Origin: Ottelia alismoides
Taxonomy: Eukaryota; Streptophyta; Magnoliopsida; Alismatales; Hydrocharitaceae
NCBI GenBank assembly: GCA_037367405.1
Contig: JAZKJV010000093.1
Location: forward strand, 434,001 to 498,000
Direction: 5' to 3'
DNA length: 64,000 bases
Shown here: positions 32,460 through 45,356 of the stretch, in pieces
How the letters are laid out: the number at the start of each line of letters is the position of its first letter
Numbering within the stretch: position 1 is the stretch's first letter
The notes under the pieces: model-generated
Seen by the model: the letters and a program-made list of their open reading frames with translations, nothing else
What the model was told of the DNA's origin: nothing
The model's database searches: none
Translations under genes and position numbers: made by a program

Positions 32460-35400
32460 ATTGAGCCGAACCCGAATAACCTCAAGAGGAAATTTGAGCA
32501 GGTAGTACACACTGAGTTTGCCACTCCTAGTGACCCATTTGTTGATACATCTTCGGATCTATTTGATGCTGATTTTGTCACACTTAGGAGCGGTAGGACC
32601 CCAGCAGGCGGCGGCGCCTCATCTGAGCTTCACCACGAGGATACTTCAGAGGCGCCACATGAGGAGGAGGAGAGCGGTACTGAGGCCGCTCCAGATGATG
32701 ATGGTGGCACTGATGCCACCAAGGATGCTGATCCCACCGGCGGTACTGAGGCCACCACTTCACCAGTTCGAGGAGGTGGTACTGATGCCACCCGTTTAGC
32801 CGAGCCAGCCCGCGGTACTGATGCCGCGAGACGTCTACCAGCAGCAGCAGCAGCAGAGCCAGCCCGTGGTGGTACTGAGGCCACCGGTGTTTGTGTTGAG
32901 AGAGATGTTGTCTTTCCTCGCCTTGATGTATCTCAGAAGATTGGTTTGAATAAAGGAAAGGGTTTAGTTTCTTCTGGTCCCACTGTGGTGCATGATGTAT
33001 GTGTGGATCCGGTCGTTGAACCGTCTAAGCCTTTTCCTAGTCCTTCATCTGCGAAGGACCCGGTGATCCCCTTCCCTAGACCCCTTCAGATGGGGAAGGG
33101 GGAGAAAAAAGAAAATCCAAAAAAGAGAGAGCTTGAGGAGTTCAGCCAGAGCATGATCGATCGATTCCACATCCAGCTGACCCTCCAGGAGGCTTTGCAG
33201 CACATCCCCCTGCTCCAGCGTTCTTTGAGAGACAGGACCACAGTCAGGAGGAGGAGGAGGAACCACACTTCAGAGATACATGTGCTGACGAAAGCCACGT
33301 GTTTTGCGATCCAGAACCGACTGCCAGCCAAGAGGCCAGATTCAGGGGCCCCGTATGTCAGATGCCAGATCAGTGAGCAGAGGTTCGACCGTACTCTACT
33401 AGATAGCGGATCGTCGATCAACCTTCTTCCGGCAGCCCTTCTCGACCGCTTCGAGTTGGGCACTCTTCGACAGAGCAGGACAATCCTTCAGTTCGCTGAT
33501 CGATCTGTCAAGAGGCCGAAGGGGTTATTACGAGACGTTATCGTCACGATTCAGTGCCTGAAATTCCCCGTGGACTTTGTAGTGTTGGACATGGAGATCC
33601 CTGACTCAGTGACCGATACCCCCATCATCCTTGGTCGTCCGTTCTTGGCCACAGCCAAGGCGGTGACTGATCATGATAGCGGGAATGTGTACTTTCGCGT
33701 CGAGGGCGAGAGTATACAAATAGAGACGGTCGAGGACTACAGAGCTAGAGAGAGAGCCCGCTCAGATGCAAGTACAGATTCAGAGCAGCTGACAGACGCA
33801 GAGCCATACATCCACCAGGACTGTGATTTTGTGATCACAGATGATGAGGCAGCTTGGGCAGATCCGGCAGCACAGACCATCCTCTCATATTCAGATACAG
33901 CTGATGCCGAGATGATAGCAGAGGAGAGTCTGGAGAGCACAACCCTGGTTCAGGATACCACAGAGGCAGCAGAGCCGGTCCTTGATCGCTACACGGATTC
34001 CAGTGATGGTGGTGCTGAGGCCACCTTGCTTTACGGTGGTACTGATGCCACCGCAGTTGATACAGATCCCTCGGATTCAGAGTCTGATTGGGCCGATTGT
34101 GATGATCAGATGCCAGACCTGAGTCCACCTGAGCCTACAGATGAGGAGGAGGCAGATGCAGAGCAGACCAGAGACAGTGCAGTTGAGCAGCTTTCTCCCG
34201 ATCCACTTTGCGAGAGTTCGCTTCACTTCTCCCAGGCAGATTTGGCAGACTTAGCAGCATTCACTCAGTTTCTTCCGCGGCCAGATTTGCCAGCACCCAG
34301 CATTCCAGAGCTGAAGCCGCTCCCTACTTCGCTGAAGTATCGATTCCTTGCGGGTGAGCCAGAGATGTACCCAGTCATCATCTCCGCCGAGTTGACTGGA
34401 GAGCAGGAATCCCGTTTGATGGGGGTTCTTGAAAAGAACCGCAAGGCGATCGGATGGAGCGTAGCAGATCTCCATGGGATTAGTCCATCAGTGTGCTCCC
34501 ACCATATCTATCTCGAGGAGGGGGCGAAGCCGTCGCGTGAGTTCCAGCGGCGACTGAACCCCAACCTGAGAGAGGTTGTGATGAAGGAAATATCAAAATG
34601 GTGGAGTGCAGATTTTATTTATCCCATTTCCGACTCCAAGTGGGTCAGCCCCTTGCATGTGGTGCCCAAGAAGACGGGCATCACGACTGTGATCAGTGAG
34701 TCGGGAGAGGAGATTGCTACACGAGTACCCACCTCTTGGAGGGTTTGCGTTGACTACAGGAGACTCAACCAGACCACCAAGAAGGACCATTTCCCCCTGC
34801 CTTTTATTGACCAGATCATTGAGAGACTGGCAGGGAAGAGCCATTACTGCTTCCTGGATGTGTACTCGGGCTACAACCAAGTGGCCATCGCTCCTGAGGA
34901 TCAGGAGAAGACCACCTTTACCTGTCCCTTCGGCACATATGCTTTTCGACGCATGCCATTTGGGCTATGCAATGCCCCTGCTACTTTTCAGAGGTGCATG
35001 ATGTCGATCTTCTCGGACATGCTAGGGGAGTGTTTGGAGGTCTTCATGGACGATTTCTCGGTCTACGGCGATGGATTCGACTCCTGTCTTGACTGCCTAG
35101 ACCGGGTACTCCAGCGTTGTATTGAGTTTCATTTGGTTTTATCTTGGGAGAAGAGTCACTTCATGGTGACTCAAGGGACGGTGCTTGGCCACATCATCTC
35201 CAACAGGGGCATGGAGGTGGATCCGACCAAGGTTGATGTCATTAGGAAACTCGCACCACCGTCCAATCTGAGGCAGCTACGGTCATTCCTGGGGCACGTT
35301 GGATTTTATAGGAGATTTATTCAGGATTTCAGCAGGATTGCCCGACCGTTGACTGACCTCTTGACGAAAGACATCGAGTTCCTTGTCGATGACAAGTGTC

Positions 35401-36355
35401 TTTCGTCGTTCGCGACTCTCCAGCAATGTGTTATTGAGGCTCCTGTCCTCCAGCCGCCTGATTGGTCTCTCCCATTCGAGATCATGACGGACGCCTCCGA
35501 CTTTGCCGTAGGGGCAGTGCTGGGACAGAGGAGGGATGGAGTTCCATTTGCCATACACTATGCTAGCCGCACATTGGATTCCGCCCAGCGGAACTATACG
35601 GTTACAGAGAAGGAGATGCTAGCTGTAGTGTTTGCCCTGGATAAGTTCAGATCGTATATCATCGGATCTAGAGTGACTTTGTTTACAGATCACACCGCCA
35701 TCAGGTACCTCATGGCAAAGAAGGATGCCAAGGCCAGACTTACTAGATGGATCCTTCTACTCCAGGAGTTCGACATTGAGATCAAGGATAAGCCTGGAGT
35801 CAAGAATGTGGTGGCGGATCATCTCTCCCGACTAGAGCAGCCTGAGGATTCTGAGCAGATTGACCCTATTAGAGATACCTTCCCAGATGAGGCGATCCTT
35901 GCTATCGCCTCGCTCCCATGGTACGCCGACATTGTAAACTTTCTCGTTGCTGGGAAAGTCCCACAAGATTGGCCCAGGCAGAGGCTTGAGACCTTCCTCG
36001 TGAAGGCCAAGTCCTACCATTGGGAGGATCCCATCCTTTACCACGAAGGAGGGGACAGCGTCTGGCGTCGGTGTATTCCTCAGGAGGAACACCATAGCGT
36101 CCTCACTTACTACCACAAGCTTGAGGCAGGAGGACATCATTCTGGGAGGAGAACGGCACAGAAAGTGCTCCAATCCGGCTTGTGGTGGCCTACCCTCTTC
36201 AAGGACTCCGATGAGTTCGTGAAGAGGTGTACTGACTGTCAGAGGATGGGCACTTGTGGACAGCGTGATATGATGCCGATGCAGCCCATTCACTTCTGTG
36301 AGGTTTTTGACGCATGGGGCATCGATTTCATGGGTCCATTCCCTAAGAGTCAGGA
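32460..36355 (+). pseudogene. Athila-like pol: protease, RT, RNase H, integrase N-part
   Basis: The same frame as gag continues after the TAG at 32457. Acidic low-complexity with GGT[DE]AT repeats occupies 32660-32890. Protease follows with LLDSGSSINLLP (near 33397). RT starts about 34600 with VDYRRLNQTTKKDHFPLPF, FMDDFSVYG (catalytic pair near 35050) and the thumb region SFLGHVGFYRRFIQDFSRIA. RNase H begins TDASDFAVGAVL (35487) and ends VADHLSRLE. The integrase zinc domain is GGHHSGRRTAQKVLQ with C-x2-C CTDCQ near 36230, and the first catalytic Asp is in WGIDFMGPFP. One base is lost near 36350, after FPKS. Confidence 0.92.
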
Positions 36356-37198
36356 TTTGAGTACATTCTGTTGGCCGTTGATTATGTTAGTCGTTGGGTG
36401 GAGGCTATCCCCGCCCGAGCCGCTGATGCGAGGACAGTTTGCAGATTTTTGAGGAAGCACATCATCACGCGGTTCAGGGTTCCACGAGTTTTGATTTCTG
36501 ATGGGGGATCTCACTTCATCAACGACCAGGTGAAGGCACTTGCTAGCGAGTTCGGCATAGACCATCGTGTTGCTACACCTTACCATCCACAGACGAATGG
36601 TCTAGCCGAAGTGTCGAATAGGGAGATTAAGACTATTATGCAGAAAGTCGTCCGCCCTGACCGAAAGGATTGGTCACAGCTTTTGGACTCGGTCTTGTGG
36701 GCATATAGGACGTCTTTCAAGACACCTTTGGGCACTTCTCCCTTTCGCCTCGTGTATGGAAAGCCATGCCATTTACCTGTTGAGCTGAGGCACAAGTCAC
36801 TTTGGGCAGTTACAGATATTTTGATGGATCCAGATGGTATGGGAGACCAGAGAAGGGCAGAGTTAGCTGCCCTGGAGGAGCTTAGAGATGCAGCTTTCTC
36901 AAGCAGCCTACATTATAAGGAGAAAGTCAAGGAGTGGCATGATTCTCATATCAGCCACAAACATTTTGAGATTGGACAGAGAGTATGGCTGTTTGATGCG
37001 AGGCTACGATTATTTCCAGGGAAGCTACAGAGCAAATGGAAGGGACCTTACTTGGTCAGAAAGGTATACGACAATGGTAGCATTGACATATCTGAGTTGT
37101 CTTCTGAGAGTACCTTTCGAGTGAACGGCCAGCGGCTCAAGCCATTTTTAGATCATGAGCCGCGGGTCGTTGATCTTGCCCCTATTCATTTTGCGTGA
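36356..37198 (+). pseudogene. Athila-like integrase C-part, in the shifted frame
   Basis: After the frameshift the reading is GFEYILLAVDYVSRWVEAIP, then LISDGGSHFIND (second catalytic Asp) and YHPQTNGLAEVSNREIK (catalytic Glu). A GPY-type region follows with QSKWKGPYLVRKVYDNG and then VNGQRLKPF, ending at the TGA after LAPIHFA (37198). The catalytic residues are intact, so only the frameshift separates it from the upstream pol. No chromodomain follows. Confidence 0.92.
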
Positions 37199-39270
37199 GA
37201 TGTGGTCTTTGACTCACATATAATGCATCTCACGCCTGGGTTTCACTGATCTTCCGCCTTGTATAGATCCAGATGTCCATATCGCTACATTCTTTAGTCC
37301 CACATCCCTTTCTTCATCTTGTGATTATGCTATACTTAGGGAGCACTTCACCCTAAGTATAGGGGGATGTGAGATCCTTTGGGTATTTCTTTTGTTTCTG
37401 TCTACCCCTGTTTTTGTTGCCTATACTTAGGGATATTTCACCCTAAGTATAGGGGGGGTAGACCCTGTACATTCTCCACTCAGGTTTTCCCTTAGTATAC
37501 AACCTGCTATACTTAGGATCATTTGATCCTAAGTATAGGGGGAAGACCCGAGACCCTCTTCACTCTTCTTTCTTCCTCTTTGTATATAGCCTTTCTTTTC
37601 ACTTTCCTATACCTAGCACGAGTTATGTCTTCTTCATCGCTCTTGACTCTGAGGACATCGTTCGAGCTAAGTATAGGGGGGTGTGTATATATTTCATATA
37701 TACTTTATCCATAACTCGTACTTTGTGTGAGTGTGTTAATAAATAAAATGGCTAAAAACCACAAAAATTAAAAAAAAATTCATGTACATAATCTTCTTTG
37801 CACATACATAGCTAGTGTACAAATTATTTTTGTAAAAATGATTTCAAAAATCTTTTGTGTAAAGCTTGTGTAAATATTTTTGTAACAAAATTATGTATAT
37901 AGTACAAAATTTTTCCAAAATGTTTTGAAAATCAAAAGTTTGCAAAAATCTTGTGTAAATGTGTGTCAATATCTTTTTGCAAAACTTGCACTTCATGCAT
38001 CATTCATTCATGATTTCAAAACATTTTTCAAAAATTTTGCATGATTGTAAAATTTGTGTAAATAAGCATCTTTTTGTACATATGTATATAGTTTTTCTTG
38101 GATGATAGTTGACATTTAAACTAGCCTGGAATCAAATTGAGAAATGGAGCTTGATTAAGATCTTAATCCACCTAATTTCTAAGAGGAACCTTATAGGACT
38201 TAGGTTTAAGGCTTTTCAGGTCCAGGGTGACTTAATTCTTTGAGTCCACTAGACTATGATCACATGTCATCTCAATGAGCCTAAGTAGAGCACTTAACAA
38301 CAACACATGACTCATATAGATTATGGCTTTACTTGGACACCAGCACTATGCACCGAGCTCTCTACGGATGAGGTGGTGAGGAGGCAGTCTTCCTTGACTT
38401 GGGGTAGCATATGAGGGTAGTACTTCTAGGAGGAACCTCTCTTCTTCTTTTAGTGAAGGAAGTGCGTCTCAACTTGGTCTGGTTGCCATGAGGTCTAACG
38501 ACGGGAGTTGTGGGTTGCAATAAAGCTTCAAAAGAGGGATAGTCTACTGGCTCAAGAGGAAAAACTCCTTGTATATATGCTGCACATGTATATGTTGTAC
38601 AGATGCACTTGAAAAAAAAATGTCCAAAAAGAAAAGAACTCCAAAAAAGTGGTGGGTCTGAGAGAAAATGATAATCCCACCGGAGTATGTATATAGAGTG
38701 CAATAAGCAAACCTTGGTTTCATGATCCACCTGTTGTAGCTTGCAGCAGGGAGACTTGGCTACACTGGTCAAGCTCCCAATGGTACTTGGCTACACTGGC
38801 CTTGACCCATTCTCTTCTTCCCCCTCTTCTTGAGCCGGTTGAACTTGAACTTAGAAGGGAATACCCCGCTCCTTGAGGAAAGAGTGGCCAGATTGAGGTC
38901 ATAGAGTTACCTTGTTGGGGAGGGTTGTCAAGTTGCCATTTCTGAGGTGGAGAGCTTAGACTTCACATTCACAGGACAAGAAAAGATTCATGGTCTTCAG
39001 GGTTTGTGATTGATGACTTGTTCTGATCTGGAGCATTGAGGAGTCTTGGTTATAGATTAGTGGAACTTAGAGGCTGTTAGGTTTTAAGCTTAAGTCTAAA
39101 TAAGGTTCCGACACATTAATAATCCAAAGATCTGATCGAGCTCCATACCCCAATTTAATGAAGGCGAGTTTAATAATCAACCTTGATCCATGTACATCCT
39201 CTTTTTCTTTTTCTTTCTTTCTTTTTCACTTCTTTTTCAAATAAGTGTTTGCTAAGGGACTAGCAAAGTT
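37199..39270 (+). other. Athila-like 3' region with hairpins and tract-like repeats
   Basis: A 2.07-kb non-coding segment between integrase and LTR, where envelope-like genes sit in some Athila members. None is seen on the plus strand. Three inverted repeats built on CTATACTTAGG / CCTAAGTATAG lie at 37330-37362, 37421-37452 and 37507-37538, each followed by GGGGG. AAGTATAGGGGG-like words recur at 37669. The rest is AT-rich to 38100. A minus-strand frame of 136 codons (38772-38362) is discussed as a finding. Confidence 0.6.
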
Positions 39271-39283
39271 AAGTATAGGGGGG
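39271..39283 (+). promoter_or_regulatory. Athila-like polypurine tract
   Basis: AAGTATAGGGGGG directly precedes TGATGAAT, the LTR start. This is the expected plus-strand primer position. Confidence 0.85.
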
Positions 39284-42200
39284 TGATGAATACTCATTCA
39301 TCACTCTTTATTCTTATATTTTAGCTACAAAAACCTTTGCAAATGCATGTAGATATGTGTAAATAGGAAAAATTACCAAAAGCATGCATTGTGTAAAAAT
39401 CTATAATTAGCATGTTTTTGTGCAAAAATAAAAGAATAAAGATCAAAAAGAAAAAGAGGGAAATATTTAGAATACATATTGAGCAACCTAACCCATGGGA
39501 TGGCTCAGCATGGGCCTGACCGCATAAAAGCCAAAGTAGAGGGAGATAGGGGCTCATGTGTACATATTTATGTAAATAAATAAAAATATTTTCCTCACCC
39601 AAAAATATACTAGTAAATACTTGTATATATTTATAAAATTATAAAAACAAAATAAAAAGTTAAAAATCCAAAAAGATCAAAAATACCTCCTTTCATCATG
39701 TACATAAACCACACCTATCTATTTATTTAGCTTTGCAAATAAATAAAAAATAATTTTTGTAAATAGTCTATGTTATATATTGTAAGTAAATAAAATAAGA
39801 ACAATTAAAAATCAAAACAAAATAAAAATAGAAAAATCAAAAACACAAAAATACATTGTACATATACCATGTATATAGATGTACATAACTATTTATTTTA
39901 CCTATGTATATAAATAATAAAAATAAAATAAAAATACCTTTTTATTCCTTATTTTATTCTATAAATAAATAAAAATGGGAATAAAATTGTATAAAAATAA
40001 TATATAAAAATCAAAAATCAAAACCCTATATATATTGTATATACCTATATCTAGTACATATTATGTATATAGCCTATTTTTATTTCCAAAAATTAATTAA
40101 AAATCACCAAAAATTAGAAAAAAAATAAAATAAAAATATTTCATGTTTGGAGTTTTTGCAGATTCGGCCCCTAGCTACCTCTATTTGTCACCTCAAGATC
40201 CAGCCACGTGGCCGAACCTCATTGGCTCCTGGGGATGTTGACCGCCCGGTCAACTAGCCCCCCCAGGACCACTTCTCACGGGTTCGAGCTTCGGACCCAA
40301 CTTCTCGGATTTTCCCCGCTCGACCCGATTGCCTATCACCCCAAACCCCGGCTCCATTTCGAACCTCCCACATCCGACACCCTCGCCGGGCATCAACATT
40401 GGGATCCGCGCGCCACCACGACCCTACCCGAGCCTTCCCTCTCGGATCCTTCCAGCATACATAAGCGAGCTCCGCCACCCATTTTCTCCATCTTTGGTCA
40501 TTCCCCTTTTTCTTGTGAGCTCCAGAGTGATCGCAAGAGTGACAGCGAGCGTCTCCACCTGTTGCAGCGAGGCGAGGAGGAGGATTCCACTGATCCGGCG
40601 ACGTAGCCGCCGCAGCTCCGCCACTGAGCGAGCTTCGAGCCTCGGGCCGAGACGTCCCTTGAGGCCAAGACCGGGAGCTTCCCCAGCTCCACCATAGTCT
40701 CATCGACCATTTAGGTAACCACTTAGCTCTGCCATTTCATCTAATTTTAGTTTTCGCCCAATCTTCGCCGTAGACGTCTTTCTTCGATTCCGGTCATCCA
40801 GCTACCCATCTCGATCATCGGAACCGACCCACATCTTCACCTCCTCCCGACGCACCTTCTGCACCCACTCACCCAACCCAGCTCGCACAGGAGCTGGGAA
40901 CCGGGCTCCTCCGTCCACCATCTTCGCCGGAGCCCCGCCGCCCCGACGCACCAGCCACTTTCACATCGCCTAACCGGGTCGAGGCAATTTGCCCTCGACC
41001 CGCGAGTCTTTTGGTGCACTTTGCAGGTCAGAACGAGGGCCATCTGAGGCTCTCCGTCATTCAGCCAGAAGGCCAGCCCGTCGACCTCCGCCTGAGCTCC
41101 TCCGAGCTTGGGCCGATCATCGGAGCATCGCACCGGACGCAGGAGGCACTCCAGCATTCTTCTCCGACCTTCAGAGTGCTCAAAGAGGAGCGCAGCGCTC
41201 ACACGAGCCCGGCGAAGCTCGCCGGGGCTTTGTTCTTCCAGCATCCTCCAGCGCCGTCGATCTTCACCCCTCGCTCCAGTTCTAATCTGGGCCATCCATC
41301 CCTGGAGCAGCCGGCACCGTCAGATCTGAGGAGACGTCATCTGGAGCGCCCACCAGTCCCAGCCTTCCGATCAGCCACGTGGAGCGCATCCAACGACCCC
41401 GCGTAATAAAGGGTAATTTACCCTTAGGCCCATGTCTTTCTTTTATTTCGCATTAGTCCTGTAAATATTTAAGTACGTTGTTTAGTTTTAGGTTTATTTG
41501 CATAGAGGACCTTGAGCTTTAGTGTAATTGCATTTATACCCCTGCCTGTTGTGAGCCACGTGCTTCGTCACGTGGTATTTTGGGTTATTTTGCAGTCTAT
41601 GCCATTGTAGTTCTGGCTGTTATGAAATGAATGAAAGTTTTTAGATAATTGCATTTATACCCCTGTGCGTGATTGTTTTACACATGTGCGATATTTCTTG
41701 GGTTATTTGTAGATAGGCCCCTGGACTTTTGGTACGTGTTACCAATAAGTCCTCGGGACTTATTTTCTTTACATATAGGTCCTTGAGTGCCCAGGCACGC
41801 GCTTGGCGCGTGTTTTGATGGGTATTTTGCACCGGGACCCCCAGAACTTTGGGTATTTGCATTCTAGTCCCTGTGCACAGTACCATCTTTGATTTTTGAA
41901 TAAAATATCAAATCATCTCCGAATCCAATGAGAATTGATACATGGCTCCTGCCATGGTGTAGGATTTTCAAGGATTTTTGAGGACATTTTTGATTGTGTT
42001 TGCTATTTTTAAAAATTCAAAAACCTTTATTTTTGTTACTGTTTAACTTGAAAATTCACAAAAAATATAAAAACTCCCCTAAAAATTCCATAAAAATTAG
42101 CTACTGTTTAGTTTAGTTGTTTGATTTTCTAGCCAATTTTGGCTATTTTTCATTGCTTAAAAACCTTAAAAACTTAAAAACACTCAAAAATCCATAAAAA

Positions 42201-42826
42201 TTCTAGTAAATAATTTAAAAATCCAAAAACAATAATTTTGGTACCTAAATTTTCCTTGTTTTACTACTTTACAGAAAAAATTATCTCCAGGCCATTTAGA
42301 GGCCCTTAGATATTTTATCTAGGGACTTTAGGCTCGACTGGACAGTACCCTTTATTTTCCCCACCGTTTGATTTTTAGAAAATAAAATAAACATCATAAA
42401 ATTATCAAAAATTCACCAAAAATATAAAAAAAAATATAAAACACATAAAAATATTTTTGTTTTAATTTTTGGTTAATTTTGTTGCTTTAATAAATTGATA
42501 AAGTGTGCTTGTATTTGTTTTTCTTAATTTCTTAATCAATTAAAAATCCAAAAAAATTATAAAATTAATTAAAAACCACTAAAAAGATTTTATTTCTTTA
42601 TTTTATTTTGTTTTTACTACTTCGTAGGCCTTCGGCCAATCCGTGCTCCTTGAGTTCGACCCTGGGTGCTATACCAGGTTAAACAAATAGCAGGACCGCT
42701 TCTTTGTTTTGATTGATTTTATTTTTCGTGAGTGGTTCATTTTTCTTGATATACATGGTCTGATTGCTTGGGTCACAACGACCCTATTTCTGCACCTTAT
42801 ACCCTAGCCATCGGATCGTGTCATCA
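39284..42826 (+). repeat. Athila-like 3' LTR, full length
   Basis: A 3543-bp LTR starting TGATGAATACTCATTCATCA and ending GTGTCATCA, with inverted TGATGA/TCATCA ends. A possible promoter around CATACATAAGCGAG (40459-40472) precedes CTTGTGAGCTCCAGAG, which resembles the post-TATA part of the LTR at 48857. The first 920 bp, very AT-rich, are absent from the 5' copy. The frames within (40208-41406) are LTR sequence, not genes. Confidence 0.92.
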
Positions 42827-42842
42827 CATACATTTGCATTTA

Positions 42843-43132
42843 GGGACGGTTGTAACCGTCCCTTCTACTCTTCAGGTCTTTTGCGACGCCAACAAAAGCC
42901 TGGAATAATCTATAGCGACGCCAACAGAAGACTATTAGGGACGGTTGTAACCGTCCCCTCTAGTAGTAGCATCTATAGCGACGCCAACAGAAGGGTAGAC
43001 GGGACGGTTTTAACCGTCCCAATTGAGCTTACCTAATGGGGACGGTTCTAACCGTCCCCAATAGTCCTCGTGATTTGTTCTGGCTGGGGGGACGTTTCTG
43101 TAGCTCTAGAGGGGACGGTTACAACCGTCCCC
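42843..43132. repeat. CACTA subterminal palindrome array
   Basis: Five palindromes of the form GGGACGGTTNNAACCGTCCC lie at 42843, 42938, 43001, 43038 and 43111. Interleaved with them is GCGACGCCAACAGAAG at 42883 (one base different), 42915 and 42978. In CACTA elements such repeats near the ends bind TNPA-like protein and are needed for excision. Confidence 0.85.
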
Positions 43133-43439
43133 AATAAACCATGGCAGGAAAAAAAATTTACATATTCTGATATCTTCCTTACATCATTCAATATTACACC
43201 TGACAACAATATGAACATAATAAACTCTACAACATCCATCATTCTTCTCTGCAAAAGAACAAACCACAGCATCCAACAACTAACCATATCATAAATTGAA
43301 CATCAAACAACACATTACATTCAACATAATCATAAAGTCAACATTAATAAACGATAAGAAGTCTACAGAATGTTAGACATTAATTAAAAACAATACAATT
43401 AAAAGATAAAAATTAACTAGGGTACTACATCCATGCCAC

Positions 43440-44957
43440 CTACTCTGATGCGCCACTCCCGTCACTCCCGTCACTCTCTTCGGTTTCCTCCTCACTCTCC
43501 TCGTCGTCGCCGAGATGTGCAGGTTGTACAGGGGGCGTGGCTTGACTTTGAAGACGGCTTACTAAGGACCTGAAATTCGCCATGTCCATACGCATATGTG
43601 CCATCTCCGCAGCTTGTGCATTCATCGTTGCCTTTACTTCGCGCAGCTCCCTCTCCATCTCTCTTTCTCTCTGGCTTCCCTGCGAGGAAGACTGCGACCC
43701 ACCTGCACCACCCATTCCGTACCATGTACGGATCGTTTCGCCCTGTCCTCCGCAACGGATGCGTCCACTGTGTTCTGGACCAGTGGCTTGACGGAAGGCA
43801 TCATCGGCCGTCAACGGGGGATTGCTCGTCCCCGTGCTATCCAGCGAGGAGGTGGTAGAGAGCCTAATCATTTCTTCCTGCATATGAGAAATAGAAAATA
43901 AATTTAGTATATTACCATAAGTAATCTTTTAAGTAAAAATTGTATTAAGACTTACATGTATTGGTTCGTATGCTTCATCAACCCACTGCACCTCTCCTCC
44001 TAAGTCTCTGCTCTTTGACCCAGCAAAAACCTCTATGCGGGTCATTTCTCGTTCATTTTCCCTCAACTATAAAAAGTTAAACAACTTCTTAAAATTGTTT
44101 TAAGACCCAAAATTAATCGTTGTAAATATTTTTTAAATACTTACAAAGTCGTCCTTCAATTGGTTGGTGTTCTTCCTTCTCATCTTATGCGTCGACCTAA
44201 TCCTTTCGAACGATTCGCCGTATTCTTGGAAGAAATCGACTGAAATTTTACAAAGTCAGTATAAAAATAAAAGAAATAACTAAGAAAAATATATACATAC
44301 CGCAAAATCTTCACTGGACCAAAAATTAATCAGCTCCCTCCATTGCTCTGGTGTAACACCAGGAGGGATATTCTGCACAAGCTGCTCATATGGAATCTGG
44401 AGGTTGAAGTACTACAAATGGAGAAATAAATATAGTCAATATGTAAATATCTTGATATTAAATATTAATAAAAAAATTTTACCTCAGCCTTTATGCGTCC
44501 CTTGTATCGACGCAACATCTCAGCAGCATGGGATAAAATCTGAGAATCGACATGGGTACTGTGTTCCCATGTAAATACAGCCTGATACAACAAATATAAT
44601 AACGATTACCTCATAAAATGCAAAAACTGTTTTAAGATTTTAGAATACCTCCATATCAGCAAGTATGGCAGCCTTGACAGCATAAGGAAGCTGTCGGAAG
44701 TCGTGGGTGGTGATGGGGACGCGCGTACGGGCAACCTGGCCAAGGTAGCTCTGGAACTCCGTAGAGTTCTCTCCTACCGCATCTCCGCCAACAATGCGTA
44801 CATGTAATGTCTGCCCTGGTGCAAGACGGTCTAAGAATCTAAACTGAGACGGTCCACGCCGTCTCGGTGTAGCTCCACTACCTGAATAAGAAGAACCGCC
44901 CTGTGGCTGCTGGGGAGGTTCAGGGACCTCCCGAATACGTCTAGGTCTAGGAGCCAT
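43440..44957 (-). pseudogene. CACTA second gene (Transposase_24/TNPA-like), multi-exon
   Basis: An ATG at 44957 begins MAPRPRRIREVPEPPQQPQG. Exon 1 (44957-44649) includes RFLDRLAPGQTLHVRIVGGD. Exon 2 (44581-44483) reads AVFTWEHSTHVDSQILSHAA. Exon 3 (44411-44301) reads YFNLQIPYEQLVQNIPPGVT and WRELINFW. Exon 4 (about 44237-44143) has FFQEYGESFERIRSTHKMRR. Exon 5 (about 44070-43958) ends EAYEPIH. The last exon (about 43878-43440) is Gln/Glu rich with a coiled-coil-like LREVKATMNAQAAEMAHMRM and an acidic tail. Exons 1-3 join in phase at GT-AG borders; exon 4 needs one extra base, so a lesion or another splice site is likely. Confidence 0.65.
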
Positions 44958-45356
44958 GACTGCAATTTTAAGAGTTATTTCAAATATATACATTTCGATA
45001 GATGACAACAATTTCAATTAATAGAAATTGAAAATAAAAAAATATTACCTGAAATTGCTAGTTCCAAGTTCCATTGTCGTTTTCTAATACCTCATGCAAA
45101 AAATCATTTGAGTTATTTTGATATACTACATCATTGTCTAGTGCATCTGCCTCTTCGTTTACGTCGAAGAAATCTCTCGGTGTGTTCTAATTGGTATTAT
45201 CCATCCACTAACTGAGTTATCTGGAACATAAAAGACATGTTCGACATGACTGGCAAGCGTATACGGTTCATTTGTTTGTAACCTACATGTTTGCTTTAAA
45301 GAAAGAACCCCATTTCTATCCTTTTTGTAACCTACTCCAACTCGACCAACATCGAA

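Larger units (their letters stand above)
25462..42826 (+). mobile_element. Athila-like Gypsy retrotransposon
   Basis: A plus-strand Ty3-gypsy element: truncated 5' LTR, Asp-tRNA primer site, 1.5-kb leader, gag, pol (protease, RT, RNase H, integrase), 2-kb 3' region, polypurine tract and a 3.5-kb LTR. RT blocks such as WRVCVDYRRLNQTTKKDHFP and FTCPFGTYAFRRMPFGLCNA, with FMDDFSVYGD, are close to Athila. No chromodomain and no envelope-like frame were found. Two in-frame TAG codons and one frameshift break the polyprotein. The target duplication cannot be checked because the left end is lost. Confidence 0.93.

Noticed and set aside
33045..36293. Minus-strand and alternative plus-strand frames over pol
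   Set aside because: Shadows of the continuous pol frame, without domains.
37199..39270. Envelope-like gene of the Athila element
   Set aside because: No long plus-strand frame, signal peptide or membrane segment in this region.
42843..43132. Regulatory operators or riboswitch
   Set aside because: The palindromes are CACTA subterminal repeats; the genomic context is eukaryotic.
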